The notes: generated by a model not told the origin, from the sequence alone. Positions 1 to 13,300 are shown, counted from the first letter of the stretch. The stretch: DNA of 64,000 bases from Telluria mixta (GCF_029223865.1 NZ_CP119520.1:6448001-6512000), one strand, 5' to 3'. Numbers and translations are program-made.

Positions 1-2
1 GC

Positions 3-1349
3 CGGCTGCGCAGCCAGGCGCGCACGGACGCGCTCACGCGCATGCCCAACCGGGAAGCCGTGCTGGAACAGCTGCAGCAGATGCTGGGCCGGCCGCCGCT
101 CGCGGACGGCGGCGGTTTTGCGCTCGTATTCATGAATTGCGACCGCTTCCGCCAGGTCAACGACGCGCTGGGCCAGGCGACGGGCGACCGCCTGCTCGTG
201 CAGATCGGCGAACGCATTCGCGCCACGTTGCGTCCGCCGAGCGACCGCATCGACACGCACGCGGGCGCGGGCCAGATGGCGGCGCGCGTCGGCGCCGACG
301 AATTCGCCGTCGTGCTGGACGGCCTGCGCAGCCGCGCCGACGCCGAGCGCGTGGCCACGCGCCTGCTCGATGCGCTGGCGCGCCCGCATGCACTGGACGG
401 CCAGGATGTCGTCATCCGCCTGAGCATGGGCCTCGTGTGGAGCGGCGATGCGGGCGCGGACGCCGGCGCGATGCTGCGCGACGCCAGCATCGCGATGGTC
501 GAGGCCAAGCGCGCGGGCGGCGCCCGCTGCGTCGCGTTCGAAACCGCGATGCGCGAACGGGCCGCGCGCCGCGCCGACATCGAATCGGACCTGCGCCAGG
601 CGCTCGTCGACGACCAGCTGTTCGTCGTCTACCAGCCCGTCGTCGGCCTGCGCGCGGACGGCGCCACCGACCATGCCGCCGGCGTCGAAGCGCTCGTGCG
701 CTGGCGCCATCCCGTGCGCGGCGTCGTGCCGCCGATCGAATTCATCCAGGTGGCGGAGGAATCGGGGCTCATCGGCGCGCTGGGCGACTTCGTGCTGCGC
801 CGCGCCTGCAGCGACTTCGCCGCGTGGCAGCGCGCACTGGGCGAGCGCGCACCGCGTTTGCTGGCCGTGAACCTGTCGCGCGCGCAGCTCGCGGAACCGG
901 GCTGGCCCGCCGTCGTGCGCGACGTGCTGGCGCAGAACGGCATGCGTCCGGACCAGCTGCAGCTGGAAGTGACGGAAAGCCTGGCTGCGCAGGACCAGCA
1001 GGTGCAGCAGCGCCTGCACGAACTGAAGGCCGTCGGCGTCACCCTGGCGCTGGACGATTTCGGTACTGGGTATTCGTCGCTCTCCAGCCTGCACCAGCTG
1101 CCCGTGGACACGGTCAAGATCGACCGCTCCTTCGTGTGCCAGGCCGACACGAGCCATCACCACCGCGTGCTGATCGAGGCGACGGTGAAGGTGGCGCAGA
1201 GCCTCGGCATGAGCACGGTGGCCGAAGGCATCGAGACGGAGGCCCAGGCCGCCGCCGTGCGCGCCCAGGCCTGCGCGAAGGGACAGGGCTACCTGTTCAG
1301 CCGTCCCCTCGCCTCGCCCGACCTGATCGAGTGGCTGTCGGGACGCTGA
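3..1349 (+). CDS. GGDEF/EAL c-di-GMP phosphodiesterase, 5' end outside the window
   Basis: The frame is open to the left edge. Before the first ATG at 42 it reads LRSQARTDALTRMPNR, the usual opening of a GGDEF domain, so the gene begins upstream and any sensor domain is missing. The GGDEF signature is degenerate (GADEF), which argues against diguanylate cyclase activity. The EAL domain looks complete: EALVRW, NLSRAQL, a VTES glutamate, LDDFGTGYSS, the KIDRSFV lysine and the EGIETEAQ glutamate are all present. The likely role is hydrolysis of c-di-GMP to pGpG in the cytoplasm, with the GGDEF half acting as a GTP-binding regulatory module. That division of labour is known for the family and inferred here. 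Confidence 0.93.
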   Translation, partial: RLRSQARTDALTRMPNREAVLEQLQQMLGRPPLADGGGFALVFMNCDRFRQVNDALGQATGDRLLVQIGERIRATLRPPSDRIDTHAGAGQMAARVGADEFAVVLDGLRSRADAERVATRLLDALARPHALDGQDVVIRLSMGLVWSGDAGADAGAMLRDASIAMVEAKRAGGARCVAFETAMRERAARRADIESDLRQALVDDQLFVVYQPVVGLRADGATDHAAGVEALVRWRHPVRGVVPPIEFIQVAEESGLIGALGDFVLRRACSDFAAWQRALGERAPRLLAVNLSRAQLAEPGWPAVVRDVLAQNGMRPDQLQLEVTESLAAQDQQVQQRLHELKAVGVTLALDDFGTGYSSLSSLHQLPVDTVKIDRSFVCQADTSHHHRVLIEATVKVAQSLGMSTVAEGIETEAQAAAVRAQACAKGQGYLFSRPLASPDLIEWLSGR

Positions 1350-1356
1350 GCCGCCT

Positions 1357-2183
1357 TCAGCGCATCGCCAGCGGTACGCGCCGGGCCGGCGGTGGGAAGC
1401 CCGCGTCCAGCAACGCCAGGTCGTCCGGCGTGAGTTGCGGCGCGAGGTCCAGCGCGGCGCGGTTGGCGCGCACGTGGGCCGGCTGCACGGCCTTGGGAAT
1501 CGTCACGACGCCGTCCTGGCGCAGCAGCCATGCCAGCGCCACCTGGGCCGGCGTGACGCCATGACGGCGCGCCACCTCGCCGAGTTCCGGCCGGGCGAGC
1601 AGCGCGCGCTGCTCGCCCGGTCTCGATTCCAGCGGCGAATACGCCATCACGGGAATGCCGCGCTCGCGGCACCACGGCAGCAAGTCCCATTCGATGCCGC
1701 GCTTGACGAGGTTGTACAGCACCTGGTTCGCCGCGATGGCGGCGCCGCCTGGCAGCGCGGCCGCTTCCACCATGTCGTCCGTGTCGAAGTTCGAGACGCC
1801 GTACGCGAGGATCTTGCCCTCGTCGCGCAGGCGTTCGAACCCCTCCAGCGTCTCCGCCAGCGGCACGCCGCCGCGCCAGTGCAGCAGGTAGAGGTCGAGC
1901 CGGTCGGTGCGCAAACGGCGCAGGCTGCGCTCGCACGCGGCGCGCACGCCCGCGCGCGAGGCGTTGTGCGGATAGACCTTGCTGACGAGGACAACGTCGT
2001 CGCGGCGGCCGGCGATCGCCTCGCCGACCACTTCCTCGGCGCCGCCCTCGCCGTACATCTCGGCCGTGTCGATCAGGGTCATGCCGAGGTCCAGGCCGAG
2101 CCGCAGAGCGGCCACCTCGGCCGCGCGGGCGGACGGGTCTTCACCCATGTTCCAGGTGCCCTGGCCGAGGATCGGGAGCGGCG

Positions 2184-2187
<4 letters not shown>
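1357..2187 (-). CDS. Aldo/keto reductase
   Basis: A 276-residue NADPH-dependent aldo/keto reductase with a single TIM-barrel domain. The catalytic tetrad is visible: Asp40 and Tyr45 in DTAEMYGEG, Lys70 in VSKVYP and His103 in LLHWRG. The cofactor-binding end [13 protein letters not shown] is also present. The physiological substrate cannot be told from sequence. The start codon overlaps the EF-G stop as ATGA, so the two genes are probably translationally coupled. Nothing else in the sequence links their functions. Confidence 0.93.
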
Positions 2188-4292
<2,105 letters not shown>

Positions 4293-4465
4293 CACAATCT
4301 CCTGTGGATACGGAACGCCAATGTAAGTGCATATACCCCCACTTTCAAGGCCGGGCTGCGTGAACCGGTCTTAAGACAGAGGGTATAGCCGCACAATGTA
4401 ACTGAAGTGCGGTTTTCGTGCTGGCGGCGATACCCACGCAGGTGGCGTCATGCGATGAGGATGAA

Positions 4466-5944
4466 TCACCCGACGATGGTCTGCAGCGCCCGCGCGGGAA
4501 TCTCGACCGCCACCTCCTGCCGGTCGACGAACAGCCGGTACCGCTGCGGCTGGTCGCTGCGGTTCATGACGACGACAGCCAGGCGCCCGTCCGCGTTGCG
4601 GAACGCCGTCGCATCGAGCGTGCTGCGGCTCGTCGTCGCGCCCACGCGGCGCGCCTTCGGACGGATGTAGCGGCTGAAGTGACCGATGGCCGTGTAGATC
4701 GGCGTGAAGACGAGCTGCCCGTCGTCGCTCGCGTGCAGCGGCGCGAAGCAGAAGTTGTTCTTGTGGTTCGGCCCGCCGCGGCTGTCGAGCAGCATGTTCC
4801 AGTCGACCCAGCCGCTGGATCCGGCGTTCAGGTCCGCGATCATCTCGCGGCCGTAGCGTTCGCCGTTGGCCCAGTCCTGCAGCCGCGCCGGATCGAACTT
4901 CTCGATGCAGCCTTCCGTCATCAGCAGGTTCACGTCCGGCCAGGCCGCGTGCACGGCCGCGACGTTGCGGTGCATCGGCTCGCCGCCCGCCCACGTCTCG
5001 TACCAGTGGTAGCCGACGCCCCAGATGTACGGCCGCGCCTTCGCATCCGCCAGGATCGTCGCGGCGCGCTGCGGCAGCAGGTCGCGGTTGTGGTCCCACA
5101 CGATGACCTTCTTGCCGCCGAGTCCCGCCGCCTTCAGCGCGGGGCCCAGGTGGTCGCCGAGGAAGCGCGTTTCCTCCTCGGCGCTGAAGATCATCGACTC
5201 CCACTTCTGCTTCGCCATCGGCTCGTTCTGCACCGACAGGCCCCACAGGGGGATGCCGGCCTGCTCGTACGCCTGCACGAATTTCACGACGTAGCGCGCC
5301 CACGTGTCGCGGTATGCCGGCAGCAGGCTGCCGCCCGCGAGCATGCTGTTGTTCGACTTCATCCAGGCCGGCGCGCTCCACGGGCTGGCGAACACGCGCA
5401 TGTCGGTGCCGTGCGTGCGCGCCGCCGCCAGCGCCGCGCGCAGCAGGGGCACGCGCAGCTTCATGTCCGGCGCGATGCTGAACGAGGCCAGCGAGCGGTC
5501 GCCGTCGCGCACGTACGTGTAGCTGCCGCTGCCGAAGTCGGAACTGTGGATCGTCGTGCGCAGGATGTTGTAGCCCAGGCCCGCGCGCGGGTCGAAGTAC
5601 GCAGCCAGGAACGCCTCCTGCTGCGCCGGCGTCAGGGTTGCGTGGACCTCGGCGACGGCATCCGTGACGGCGCCGCCGAAGCCGAACACTTCCTGGTAGC
5701 GCTTCGACGTGTCGACGAAGACGGCGATGTCCGTCTCGGGCGGTTGGCCCGCCGGCTGGAATGTGCCGAGCGGACGCGCGGCGAAACGGTCGGCGCCGGG
5801 CGCGGACGTGACGACCTGCCAGGCGGCGGCGCCGGCCGCCGGGGCGGCCGCAGGCGCTGCCACGGCCCGGCCGGTCATCGTCATCTGCCCACCCACCAGT
5901 GTCGCGGCGCCCAGCAGCCGCATCGCATCTCGTCTCGTCGTCAT
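4466..5944 (-). CDS. Secreted GH30-family glycoside hydrolase (glucosylceramidase-like)
   Basis: A 492-residue retaining beta-glycosidase of the GH30 type. The N-terminus TTRRDAMRLLGAA followed by a hydrophobic run and AVAAP suggests a Tat-type export signal. The (beta/alpha)8 barrel carries the acid/base glutamate in VQNEP (about residue 239) and the nucleophile in LLMTEG (about 345). A short C-terminal beta domain, typical of the family, ends the protein. GGGAGA sits before the ATG. GH30 enzymes act on beta-1,6-glucans, glucosylceramide, xylans or related glycans; the exact substrate is not readable here. A LacI-type operator lies 32 bp upstream, so sugar-responsive repression is likely. 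No transporter or regulator gene is adjacent. Confidence 0.92.
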   Translation of the reverse strand: MTTRRDAMRLLGAATLVGGQMTMTGRAVAAPAAAPAAGAAAWQVVTSAPGADRFAARPLGTFQPAGQPPETDIAVFVDTSKRYQEVFGFGGAVTDAVAEVHATLTPAQQEAFLAAYFDPRAGLGYNILRTTIHSSDFGSGSYTYVRDGDRSLASFSIAPDMKLRVPLLRAALAAARTHGTDMRVFASPWSAPAWMKSNNSMLAGGSLLPAYRDTWARYVVKFVQAYEQAGIPLWGLSVQNEPMAKQKWESMIFSAEEETRFLGDHLGPALKAAGLGGKKVIVWDHNRDLLPQRAATILADAKARPYIWGVGYHWYETWAGGEPMHRNVAAVHAAWPDVNLLMTEGCIEKFDPARLQDWANGERYGREMIADLNAGSSGWVDWNMLLDSRGGPNHKNNFCFAPLHASDDGQLVFTPIYTAIGHFSRYIRPKARRVGATTSRSTLDATAFRNADGRLAVVVMNRSDQPQRYRLFVDRQEVAVEIPARALQTIVG

Positions 5945-5975
5945 CGTGTCTCCCGTTGTGGTATTGTCGGCCGCG

Positions 5976-5997
5976 CGATTGGAAACGTTACCAATCG
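5976..5997. promoter_or_regulatory. LacI-family operator upstream of the GH30 gene
   Basis: A 22-bp inverted repeat with core TGGAAACGTTACCA and a central CG. Its arms match over ten of eleven base pairs. The form fits LacI/GalR-family operators, and it lies just upstream of the GH30 start codon on the minus strand. No LacI-type gene is present in the window. Confidence 0.7.
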
Positions 5998-6047
5998 AAG
6001 TCGGACGACTATACCACCCGTCGTTTCACGATGTCAAAAAGGCGGTG

Positions 6048-6395
6048 TCAGAGAATCTCCTGCACCAGCTCCGACGGCCGGCACAGCCGCACACCCTTCG
6101 GCGTCACGACGAACGGACGGTTGATGAGAATCGGATGCGCAACCATGGCGTCGAGCAGCGCATCGTCGGTCGTGGCCGGATCGTCCAGGCCGAGTTCCTT
6201 GAACAGCGCTTCCTTGCTGCGCACGGCATCGCGCACGTTCAAACCCGCGCGGGCGATCAGGTCCTTCAGCGCATCCCGCGTCGGCGGCTGCGCGAGATAG
6301 TCGACCACGTGGGGTTCGACGCCGGTCGCGCGGATCGTCTCCAGGGTCGTGCGCGACGTGCCGCAGCGGGTATTGTGAAAAATCGTGATGTCCAT
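6048..6395 (-). CDS. arsC: ArsC-family reductase (glutaredoxin-type arsenate reductase)
   Basis: A 115-residue thioredoxin-fold protein. It has the active-site cysteine at position 11 in NTRCGTSR and the anion-binding segment RPFVVTPKGVRLCRPSE near the C-terminus, both hallmarks of the glutaredoxin-dependent ArsC/YfgD group. It could reduce arsenate to arsenite, but no ars efflux or ArsR gene is nearby. It may equally be a housekeeping paralogue of the YfgD kind. AAGGA lies upstream of the ATG. Confidence 0.88.
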   Translation of the reverse strand: MDITIFHNTRCGTSRTTLETIRATGVEPHVVDYLAQPPTRDALKDLIARAGLNVRDAVRSKEALFKELGLDDPATTDDALLDAMVAHPILINRPFVVTPKGVRLCRPSELVQEIL

Positions 6396-6555
6396 CTTGA
6401 AAATCCTTGTTTGAGAGGCAAGGATGATACCGACGTGGCCGCAACGCTTCCAGTTTTTTTGCTTGTTCCCCTGGTGGTAGCGCTATAAAATGCCCGGTTT
6501 GCTTGCCGACGCGCAATTGAAGTTGCATGCCAATGGCCTGCCGCATGGAGAGAAC

Positions 6556-7188
6556 ATGGACGACTACCTGATGCGCCCCGACGCGCTGCCGACCTGGGGC
6601 CAGCGCACCGCGCTGCGCATGCTGAACGCGATCGGCTGGAACATCCGTTTCAAGCCGCTGCCCGGCCCGCACGGCATCGCCGTCGTGTACCCGCACACGT
6701 CGAACTGGGACTTCCCCATCGGCCTGGTCGCCAAGTGGGCCGTCGGCGTGCAGTTCCGCTGGCTCGCCAAGGATTCGCTGTTCCGCGGCCCGATGGGCGC
6801 CCTCATGCGCTACTGGGGCGGCGTCGCCGTCGATCGCAGCGCTCCGCAGGGCGCCATCCTGCGCCTCGCGCAGACGATGCATGCGGCGGACTCGTTCTGG
6901 CTCGCCATCACGCCGGAAGGCACGCGCAGCTACCGCCCGCACTGGAAGAGCGGCTTCTACCGCATCGCGCTGGCCGCGAGAGTGCCCGTGCTGCTCATCT
7001 CGTTCGACTACGGCAGGAAGGTCATCGACGTCACGCGCTCGCTGACGTTGACGGGGGACGAAGCGGCCGACATGGCCGCCATCGCGCAGGTGTACGACGG
7101 CGTGCGCGCGCTGTATCCGGAGAAGGCGGCGCCCGTCCGCCTGGCCGAACCGGGATCGGGCTCGGACGAACCCCGCAAGCAGGCCTGA
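6556..7188 (+). CDS. PlsC-like lysophospholipid acyltransferase family protein
   Basis: A glycerolipid acyltransferase-fold protein with the HX4D-type motif HTSNWD and the acceptor-site motif ITPEGTR. These fit acyl transfer to a lysolipid or related acceptor at the inner membrane. The frame is open to an ATG at 6490, but GGAGAG directly before the ATG at 6556 makes that the better start, giving 210 residues. A hydrophobic stretch near the middle (FYRIALAARVPVLLISFDYG) is consistent with membrane association. The acceptor is unknown. Confidence 0.85.
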   Translation: MDDYLMRPDALPTWGQRTALRMLNAIGWNIRFKPLPGPHGIAVVYPHTSNWDFPIGLVAKWAVGVQFRWLAKDSLFRGPMGALMRYWGGVAVDRSAPQGAILRLAQTMHAADSFWLAITPEGTRSYRPHWKSGFYRIALAARVPVLLISFDYGRKVIDVTRSLTLTGDEAADMAAIAQVYDGVRALYPEKAAPVRLAEPGSGSDEPRKQA

Positions 7189-7189
7189 T

Positions 7190-7804
7190 TCAAACGACGC
7201 CGGCAAGCAGGCACAGTCCTGCCGCGCCGATCGCGGCGCCGGCCATGCGGCGCACGCGCTCCCCCGGCAGCGCGCCGAGCAGCATCACCAGGGCGCTCGC
7301 CACCAGGAAGCCGGCGCCGCTCGCCATCCCCGCCAGTTCCTGCCCGTGCGCCACCCCATGCAGGAAGGCGCATCCGCCCACGACGACGATCGCCACCTGC
7401 GGCGGCAGACGGCGCTGCAGGCCGGGCGCGCACGCGACCACGGTTCCCAGCAGCAGCACGGTCGCCGCGATCGACGTCTCCAGCGCGGGCAGCGCGAGCC
7501 CTGCAGCGGCGCACGCCGCGCCCAGCGCCATCATCACGAGGAACGCGGGCGGCAGCACGGCGCCGTGACGCTGCTGGCGGCTCCACAGGCCGACGGCCAG
7601 CAGCGCAAGCAGATGGTCGAGTCCCGTCAGCGGATGCAGCAGGCCGGCCGCGAAGCCGCCGTCGGGATGGCCCGGATGCGCGGCCGCGGGCAGCGCCACG
7701 GCGAGGCTGGCGAGCACGGCGACCGCACCGCCCAGGCGCATGCGCGGACGCGGGGACGTATCTTCATGGCGCACCCGGATATTCGTGTTGTCGTTCCATT
7801 TCAT
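7190..7804 (-). CDS. HupE/UreJ-family nickel permease-like membrane protein
   Basis: The protein has an N-terminal signal-like segment ending ALPAAAHPGHP, the family signature LLHPLTGLDHLLALLAVGLW and about six membrane helices. It contains the second family motif FLHGVAHGQE. HupE/UreJ proteins are linked to nickel supply for hydrogenase or urease. Being the last gene of the urease operon supports a nickel role here. Two starts are possible: 7819, which overlaps the ureG stop as ATGA, and 7804, which has AAAGGGA at good spacing and is used here. Confidence 0.88.
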   Translation of the reverse strand: MKWNDNTNIRVRHEDTSPRPRMRLGGAVAVLASLAVALPAAAHPGHPDGGFAAGLLHPLTGLDHLLALLAVGLWSRQQRHGAVLPPAFLVMMALGAACAAAGLALPALETSIAATVLLLGTVVACAPGLQRRLPPQVAIVVVGGCAFLHGVAHGQELAGMASGAGFLVASALVMLLGALPGERVRRMAGAAIGAAGLCLLAGVV

Positions 7805-7815
7805 GGCATTCCCTT

Positions 7816-8427
7816 TCATTGATCAAGTAAACCCTGCTCGCGGATGAACGAGACGACGGCATCCACGCCCTCGCCCGTACGCAGATTCGTAAACACGAAC
7901 GGCCGCGCCCCGCGCTGGCGCTGGGCGTCGCGGGCCATGACGTCCAGGTCGGCGCCCACGTGCGGCGCGAGGTCCGTCTTGTTGATGATGAGGAGGTCGG
8001 ACCGCGTGATGCCGGGCCCGCCCTTGCGCGGGATCTTTTCGCCGCCCGCCACGTCGATGACGTACAGGGTCAGGTCCGACAGTTCGGGGCTGAACGTGGC
8101 CGCGAGGTTGTCGCCGCCGGATTCCACCAGCACCAGCTCCAGCGCCGGAAAGTCGGCCTGCAGGCGCGCGATGGCTTCCAGGTTGATCGATGCGTCCTCG
8201 CGGATCGCCGTGTGCGGGCAGCCGCCCGTCTCCACGCCCATCAGGCGCTCGGGCGGGAGCGCATTCGCGCGCAGCAGGATCTCCATGTCTTCGCGCGTGT
8301 AGATGTCGTTGGTGATCACGGCCATGTCGTAGTGCTCACGCATGCGCAGGCACAGCATCTCGCACAGGGCCGTCTTGCCGGAACCGACCGGGCCGCCGAT
8401 GCCGACGCGCAGGGGATTCGATGTCAT
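7816..8427 (-). CDS. ureG: Urease accessory GTPase UreG
   Basis: UreG is the SIMIBI GTPase that drives nickel delivery into apo-urease together with UreF, UreD and UreE. The P-loop [11 protein letters not shown], the metal-binding motif [22 protein letters not shown] and the guanine-specificity motif [13 protein letters not shown] are all intact. The start at 8427 gives [12 protein letters not shown], the usual N-terminus, and has GAGGT upstream. The 203-residue length is normal. The next gene, hupE/ureJ, overlaps or nearly overlaps the stop. Confidence 0.97.
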   Translation of the reverse strand: MTSNPLRVGIGGPVGSGKTALCEMLCLRMREHYDMAVITNDIYTREDMEILLRANALPPERLMGVETGGCPHTAIREDASINLEAIARLQADFPALELVLVESGGDNLAATFSPELSDLTLYVIDVAGGEKIPRKGGPGITRSDLLIINKTDLAPHVGADLDVMARDAQRQRGARPFVFTNLRTGEGVDAVVSFIREQGLLDQ

Positions 8428-8440
8428 TGCTTTACCTCTT

Positions 8441-9106
8441 TCAGGAACGATACAACCGCCCATGCTGCACCTCGTGCCGCATCGACAGCATGGACAGGCC
8501 GGGGGACCAGTTCGACAGGTCCGCATCGGACAGCGCGCAGGCCGTGACAGCCGCGCGTTCGATATCCGGGCGCAGCGACAGCAGCAGGCGCTGCCCCGCC
8601 ACCTGCCCCAGCGGCACCGACTTCACGCACACGAGCACCTGGTTCTCGGCCCACGCGAACAGCATCGCGAGCAGTGCTTCCCCGTGCGGGATGTCGAGTG
8701 CGTCGACGGCGCACGCATACGCGGCCGGCAGCGACACCTCGTCGCCCAGCAGGCTGGTGTCGGCCACGCCCAGTTCCGCGATCAGCCGCGTGAGCGAATA
8801 GCCCATCTGGACGGTCTCCGCGCGCAGTTCCGCCGTGTCGCGCGACGCGAGGAAGCACGCACTCCATTCCGCGATGGCGGCGGGGTCGCGCGCGGCGAAC
8901 GCATTCAGCAAACGCCACAGCAGCGGCGCATCCCAGCGCGCAAGCACCTCGTCCAGATAGCGCACGAGCCACGCATGCGCGCTGACGGCATCGTGCACGC
9001 GGCCTTCCTCGATGGCCGTCTCCAGGCCCTGCGAATAGCTGTAGCCGCCGATCGGCAGCGCGGGGCTCGCGAACTGCAGCAGGTGCAGCAGGCTCGCGGC
9101 GTTCAT
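8441..9106 (-). CDS. ureF: Urease accessory protein UreF
   Basis: UreF links UreD (UreH) on the apo-urease to UreG and gates nickel insertion. The all-helical 221-residue protein starts with the family hallmark [20 protein letters not shown]. It also has the conserved [16 protein letters not shown] segment and the C-terminal [13 protein letters not shown]. Its start overlaps the ureE stop by 4 bp and it ends 13 bp before ureG, so it sits inside one operon. Confidence 0.97.
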   Translation of the reverse strand: MNAASLLHLLQFASPALPIGGYSYSQGLETAIEEGRVHDAVSAHAWLVRYLDEVLARWDAPLLWRLLNAFAARDPAAIAEWSACFLASRDTAELRAETVQMGYSLTRLIAELGVADTSLLGDEVSLPAAYACAVDALDIPHGEALLAMLFAWAENQVLVCVKSVPLGQVAGQRLLLSLRPDIERAAVTACALSDADLSNWSPGLSMLSMRHEVQHGRLYRS

Positions 9107-9624
9107 GCGTCCGCCACGATGTCCGCCGGCCGGTGGATCTTTTGCCGCAGGGGCACGGGCGCCAGCAGGCCGCCGCCGTGGTCGTGATGGCCGTGACCGT
9201 GGCCGCCCGCGTACGCGCCCGCTTCCGGCTCGAACTTCGCCAGCTCCTCCTCCACCCGGGCGCCCAGTCCGAGCACCATGTCCTTCAGCACGGGATCGAC
9301 GCGGATGCGCAGCCAGCCCGTGCCGACCTGCGTCTGCGTGTGGCGGTTCCCGAGGTGGAAGGCGCAGCGGGCGAGCATCGTCGCGTCCGCGCAGAGCACG
9401 CGGTACGTCGGCTCTTCCGCCGCAACGACCCGGACGACTCTCCCTCCTTCACCCGTCAGCAGCTCGCCGTCGCGCAGCACCGTGCCGCGCACGAGGAACA
9501 GCGCGACTTCTTCGCCGGAGGCGAGGCGCGCGCGCTGGCGGCACCGTTCGCGCTGGTCGTACGGCAGCACGAGCTCGTCGTGGACGGCGTCGGCGTGCGG
9601 GATCTTCGTATGCAGTGACAACAT
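9103..9624 (-). CDS. ureE: Urease nickel metallochaperone UreE
   Basis: UreE carries nickel to the UreG/UreF/UreD complex. The N-terminal peptide-binding domain and the metal-binding domain are visible, the latter with HLGNRHTQTQ and the conserved DPVLKDMVLGLGA. The C-terminus carries a histidine-rich nickel-storage tail, GGHGHGHHDHGG. At 173 residues it is typical. It lies 15 bp behind ureC and overlaps ureF by 4 bp. Confidence 0.96.
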   Translation of the reverse strand: MLSLHTKIPHADAVHDELVLPYDQRERCRQRARLASGEEVALFLVRGTVLRDGELLTGEGGRVVRVVAAEEPTYRVLCADATMLARCAFHLGNRHTQTQVGTGWLRIRVDPVLKDMVLGLGARVEEELAKFEPEAGAYAGGHGHGHHDHGGGLLAPVPLRQKIHRPADIVADA

Positions 9625-9639
9625 GTTGGCCCCGATGAG

Positions 9640-11340
<1,701 letters not shown>

Positions 11341-11658
11341 TCAGTCGTCTCCTTCGAGCGGGCCGTCCACGCGGCCCTGGAAGCCGTGCACGATACGCGC
11401 GCCGGCGAGATCGACCAGTTCGACGGTGCGCCGCTGGCCCGGTTCGAAGCGCACGGCGGTGCCGGCCGCGATGTTCAGGCGCATGCCGCGGGCAAGCGCA
11501 CGGTCGAACTGCAGCGCATCGTTCGCTTCGTAGAAGTGGTAGTGCGAGCCCACCTGCACGGGACGGTCGCCCGCGTTCGCGACGACGAGCGTCACCGTGC
11601 GGCGGCCGGTGTTGATCGGGATGTCGCCATCCTCGAGGAAGTATTCGCCCGGGATCAT
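11341..11658 (-). CDS. ureB: Urease beta subunit UreB
   Basis: UreB is the structural beta subunit of the (alpha-beta-gamma)3 urease. The 105-residue protein starts [16 protein letters not shown] and contains the conserved [11 protein letters not shown] and the C-terminal [11 protein letters not shown]. The frame stays open far upstream, but this start matches the family exactly. Its ATG overlaps the stop of the GNAT gene by 4 bp. Confidence 0.97.
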   Translation of the reverse strand: MIPGEYFLEDGDIPINTGRRTVTLVVANAGDRPVQVGSHYHFYEANDALQFDRALARGMRLNIAAGTAVRFEPGQRRTVELVDLAGARIVHGFQGRVDGPLEGDD

Positions 11659-12125
11659 GCGGCCTCCGGCATCAGCAGGGTTTTCGCGTAGGCCACGTGC
11701 GAGCCCGCCGGGGCGTCCACGCGCTCGTAGCCGAGATCGTGGATCAGCGCTTCCGCGCCGGATCCGGGCTCCGCGGCGAGGCGCAGCGCGTCGCGTCCGA
11801 GCGCGCGCGCTTCCGCTTCGGCGGCGCGCAGCAGTACGCCGCCGATCCCGCGCCGGCGCGCGCGGCTGTGCACCATCAGCGCCTGCACGTCGGCGCGGCG
11901 GCGGCCGTCGAGACGCTGGCACAGGTCCAGCTGCACGGTGCCGATCACGGTGCCGTCGTGCGACGCGGCCAGCAGCCTGCGCGTGCCGGCGGCGACGGCC
12001 GCGCGCACGTCCTGCCAGTAGTCCTGGGCCTGGCGTCCGCCCAGGCCGACGGTGTCGAGCAACAGGTCGGCCAGCTGGACGCGCATCACGTCGCACGCCT
12101 GGGCATCGAGCAGGAGAATCTTCAT
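11655..12125 (-). CDS. GNAT acetyltransferase embedded in the urease operon
   Basis: A 156-residue GNAT-fold protein. The acetyl-CoA-binding segment [17 protein letters not shown] (motif A, R/QxxGxG/A) is clear, with a preceding ALMV strand and a C-terminal LGYERV. It lies between ureA and ureB, 7 bp from ureA and overlapping ureB by 4 bp, so it must be co-transcribed and probably co-translated with the structural subunits. From general knowledge, similar GNAT insertions occur in pseudomonad urease operons, and their substrate is unclear. A direct role in urease assembly is not shown. Confidence 0.9.
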   Translation of the reverse strand: MKILLLDAQACDVMRVQLADLLLDTVGLGGRQAQDYWQDVRAAVAAGTRRLLAASHDGTVIGTVQLDLCQRLDGRRRADVQALMVHSRARRRGIGGVLLRAAEAEARALGRDALRLAAEPGSGAEALIHDLGYERVDAPAGSHVAYAKTLLMPEAA

Positions 12126-12132
12126 TGTGGGC

Positions 12133-12435
12133 TCACGGAATCGGGTGGTGGACAGTGACGAGCTTGCTGCCGTCGGGGAAAGTGGCTTCGACCTGGATTT
12201 CCGGGATCATTTCCGGCACCCCGTCCATCACGTCGGCGCGCGCCAGCACCGTCGTGCCCTCGCTCATCAGCTCGGCCACGCTGCGGCCGTCGCGCGCGCC
12301 TTCCATGATGGCGGCGGTGATCAGCGCGACGGCCTCCGGATAGTTCAGCTTCAGGCCGCGTGCGCGGCGGCGTTCGGCCAGCAGTGCGGCCGTGAAGATC
12401 AGCAGCTTGTCTTTTTCGCGAGGGGTCAGGTCCAT
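12133..12435 (-). CDS. ureA: Urease gamma subunit UreA
   Basis: UreA is the 100-residue structural gamma subunit of urease. It begins [19 protein letters not shown] and contains the family landmarks [10 protein letters not shown] and [20 protein letters not shown]. It ends in VTVHHPI. It lies 19 bp downstream of ureD in the same direction. No substitutions in conserved blocks were noticed. Confidence 0.98.
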   Translation of the reverse strand: MDLTPREKDKLLIFTAALLAERRRARGLKLNYPEAVALITAAIMEGARDGRSVAELMSEGTTVLARADVMDGVPEMIPEIQVEATFPDGSKLVTVHHPIP

Positions 12436-12454
12436 GGCTTCCCGTTTGTGTTCT

Positions 12455-13288
12455 CTATGTATTCCAGATGCGCGGCGGCGCGGCCGGCCGGTCCAGCAGA
12501 TGCGGCCGCAGCACGGCCCATGCGCCCGTCAATGCCGCGCGCGCCCGTTCGCTGTCGTCGCCGAGGAAGCGCGCCACGAACACGTGCTTCACCTGGCTGA
12601 CGGCGAGGCCGGGATCGACGTCCCGCACCGCCCGTTGCAGGCCCGCCGGGATGGGCTTGCCGACCGCGACGAGCGTCGCGCACACGCTGTGGCCATGCAT
12701 GCCCAGCGGGCTCGCGAGCAGCGCCGGCGTCGCAGCGCCCTGCTCCCACCACACGGGCCGCCCGTCGATGCGGATGCGCGTGCGCTGTCCCACGCGCCCG
12801 CGCGTAAAACGTTCGCCGGACGCATGGCGGCCGAAGCACAGCACTTCGCTGCCGATGTAGACGGCGCCCGGGGCCAGGTCGACCTCGTGCGCGAGCATCA
12901 CGTCGGCGTCGTCGTAGATGATGGTTTCCTGCGGCAGCCATTCGATCGCGGCGCCCGGGCCGGCAGTCAGGTGCACGTCCTGGCGCGACGTGCGGCCGTT
13001 GGCGCGGTACCACTTCGCGGCGCCGGGCGACGTGGCCAGCACGTGGCAGCCGGCCGGCACGTCGAGTGCGATGTCGAGCCGGTCGCCGCCGACGATGCCG
13101 CCGGGCGGATGCACGACGATCACGTGGCAGGTCGCGGGGCCTTCCGGGTACAGCGCCTTTTGCACGCGCAGCGGCCCGCGGTGCTCGCGCCGTACGAGCC
13201 GCGTGCAGCCGCCGTCGCGCGCAAAGCCGAGGCGCAGGGTCGCGAGCCAGGAGGCGGGAATCGGGTCGGTGAAGGTGCAATCGGGCAT
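12455..13288 (-). CDS. ureD: Urease accessory protein UreD (UreH)
   Basis: UreD is the scaffold that docks on apo-urease and channels nickel from UreG. Conserved segments include the [17 protein letters not shown] start, [28 protein letters not shown] and SPGAAKWYR. The ATG at 13288 (MPDCTF) gives 277 residues and fits the family. The frame continues upstream to 13369 but without family similarity. No convincing Shine-Dalgarno precedes 13288. A sigma-54-like promoter ends about 13 bp upstream, so the mRNA leader would be very short. This is the first gene of the operon. Confidence 0.95.
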   Translation of the reverse strand: MPDCTFTDPIPASWLATLRLGFARDGGCTRLVRREHRGPLRVQKALYPEGPATCHVIVVHPPGGIVGGDRLDIALDVPAGCHVLATSPGAAKWYRANGRTSRQDVHLTAGPGAAIEWLPQETIIYDDADVMLAHEVDLAPGAVYIGSEVLCFGRHASGERFTRGRVGQRTRIRIDGRPVWWEQGAATPALLASPLGMHGHSVCATLVAVGKPIPAGLQRAVRDVDPGLAVSQVKHVFVARFLGDDSERARAALTGAWAVLRPHLLDRPAAPPRIWNT

Positions 13289-13300
13289 ACCCGATGAGTT

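Noticed and set aside
4394..4425. Hairpin CCGCAC...GTGCGG followed by TTTT between the EF-G and GH30 genes
   Set aside because: It would terminate plus-strand transcription, but no plus-strand gene precedes it. Both flanking genes are on the minus strand, where no T-run follows.
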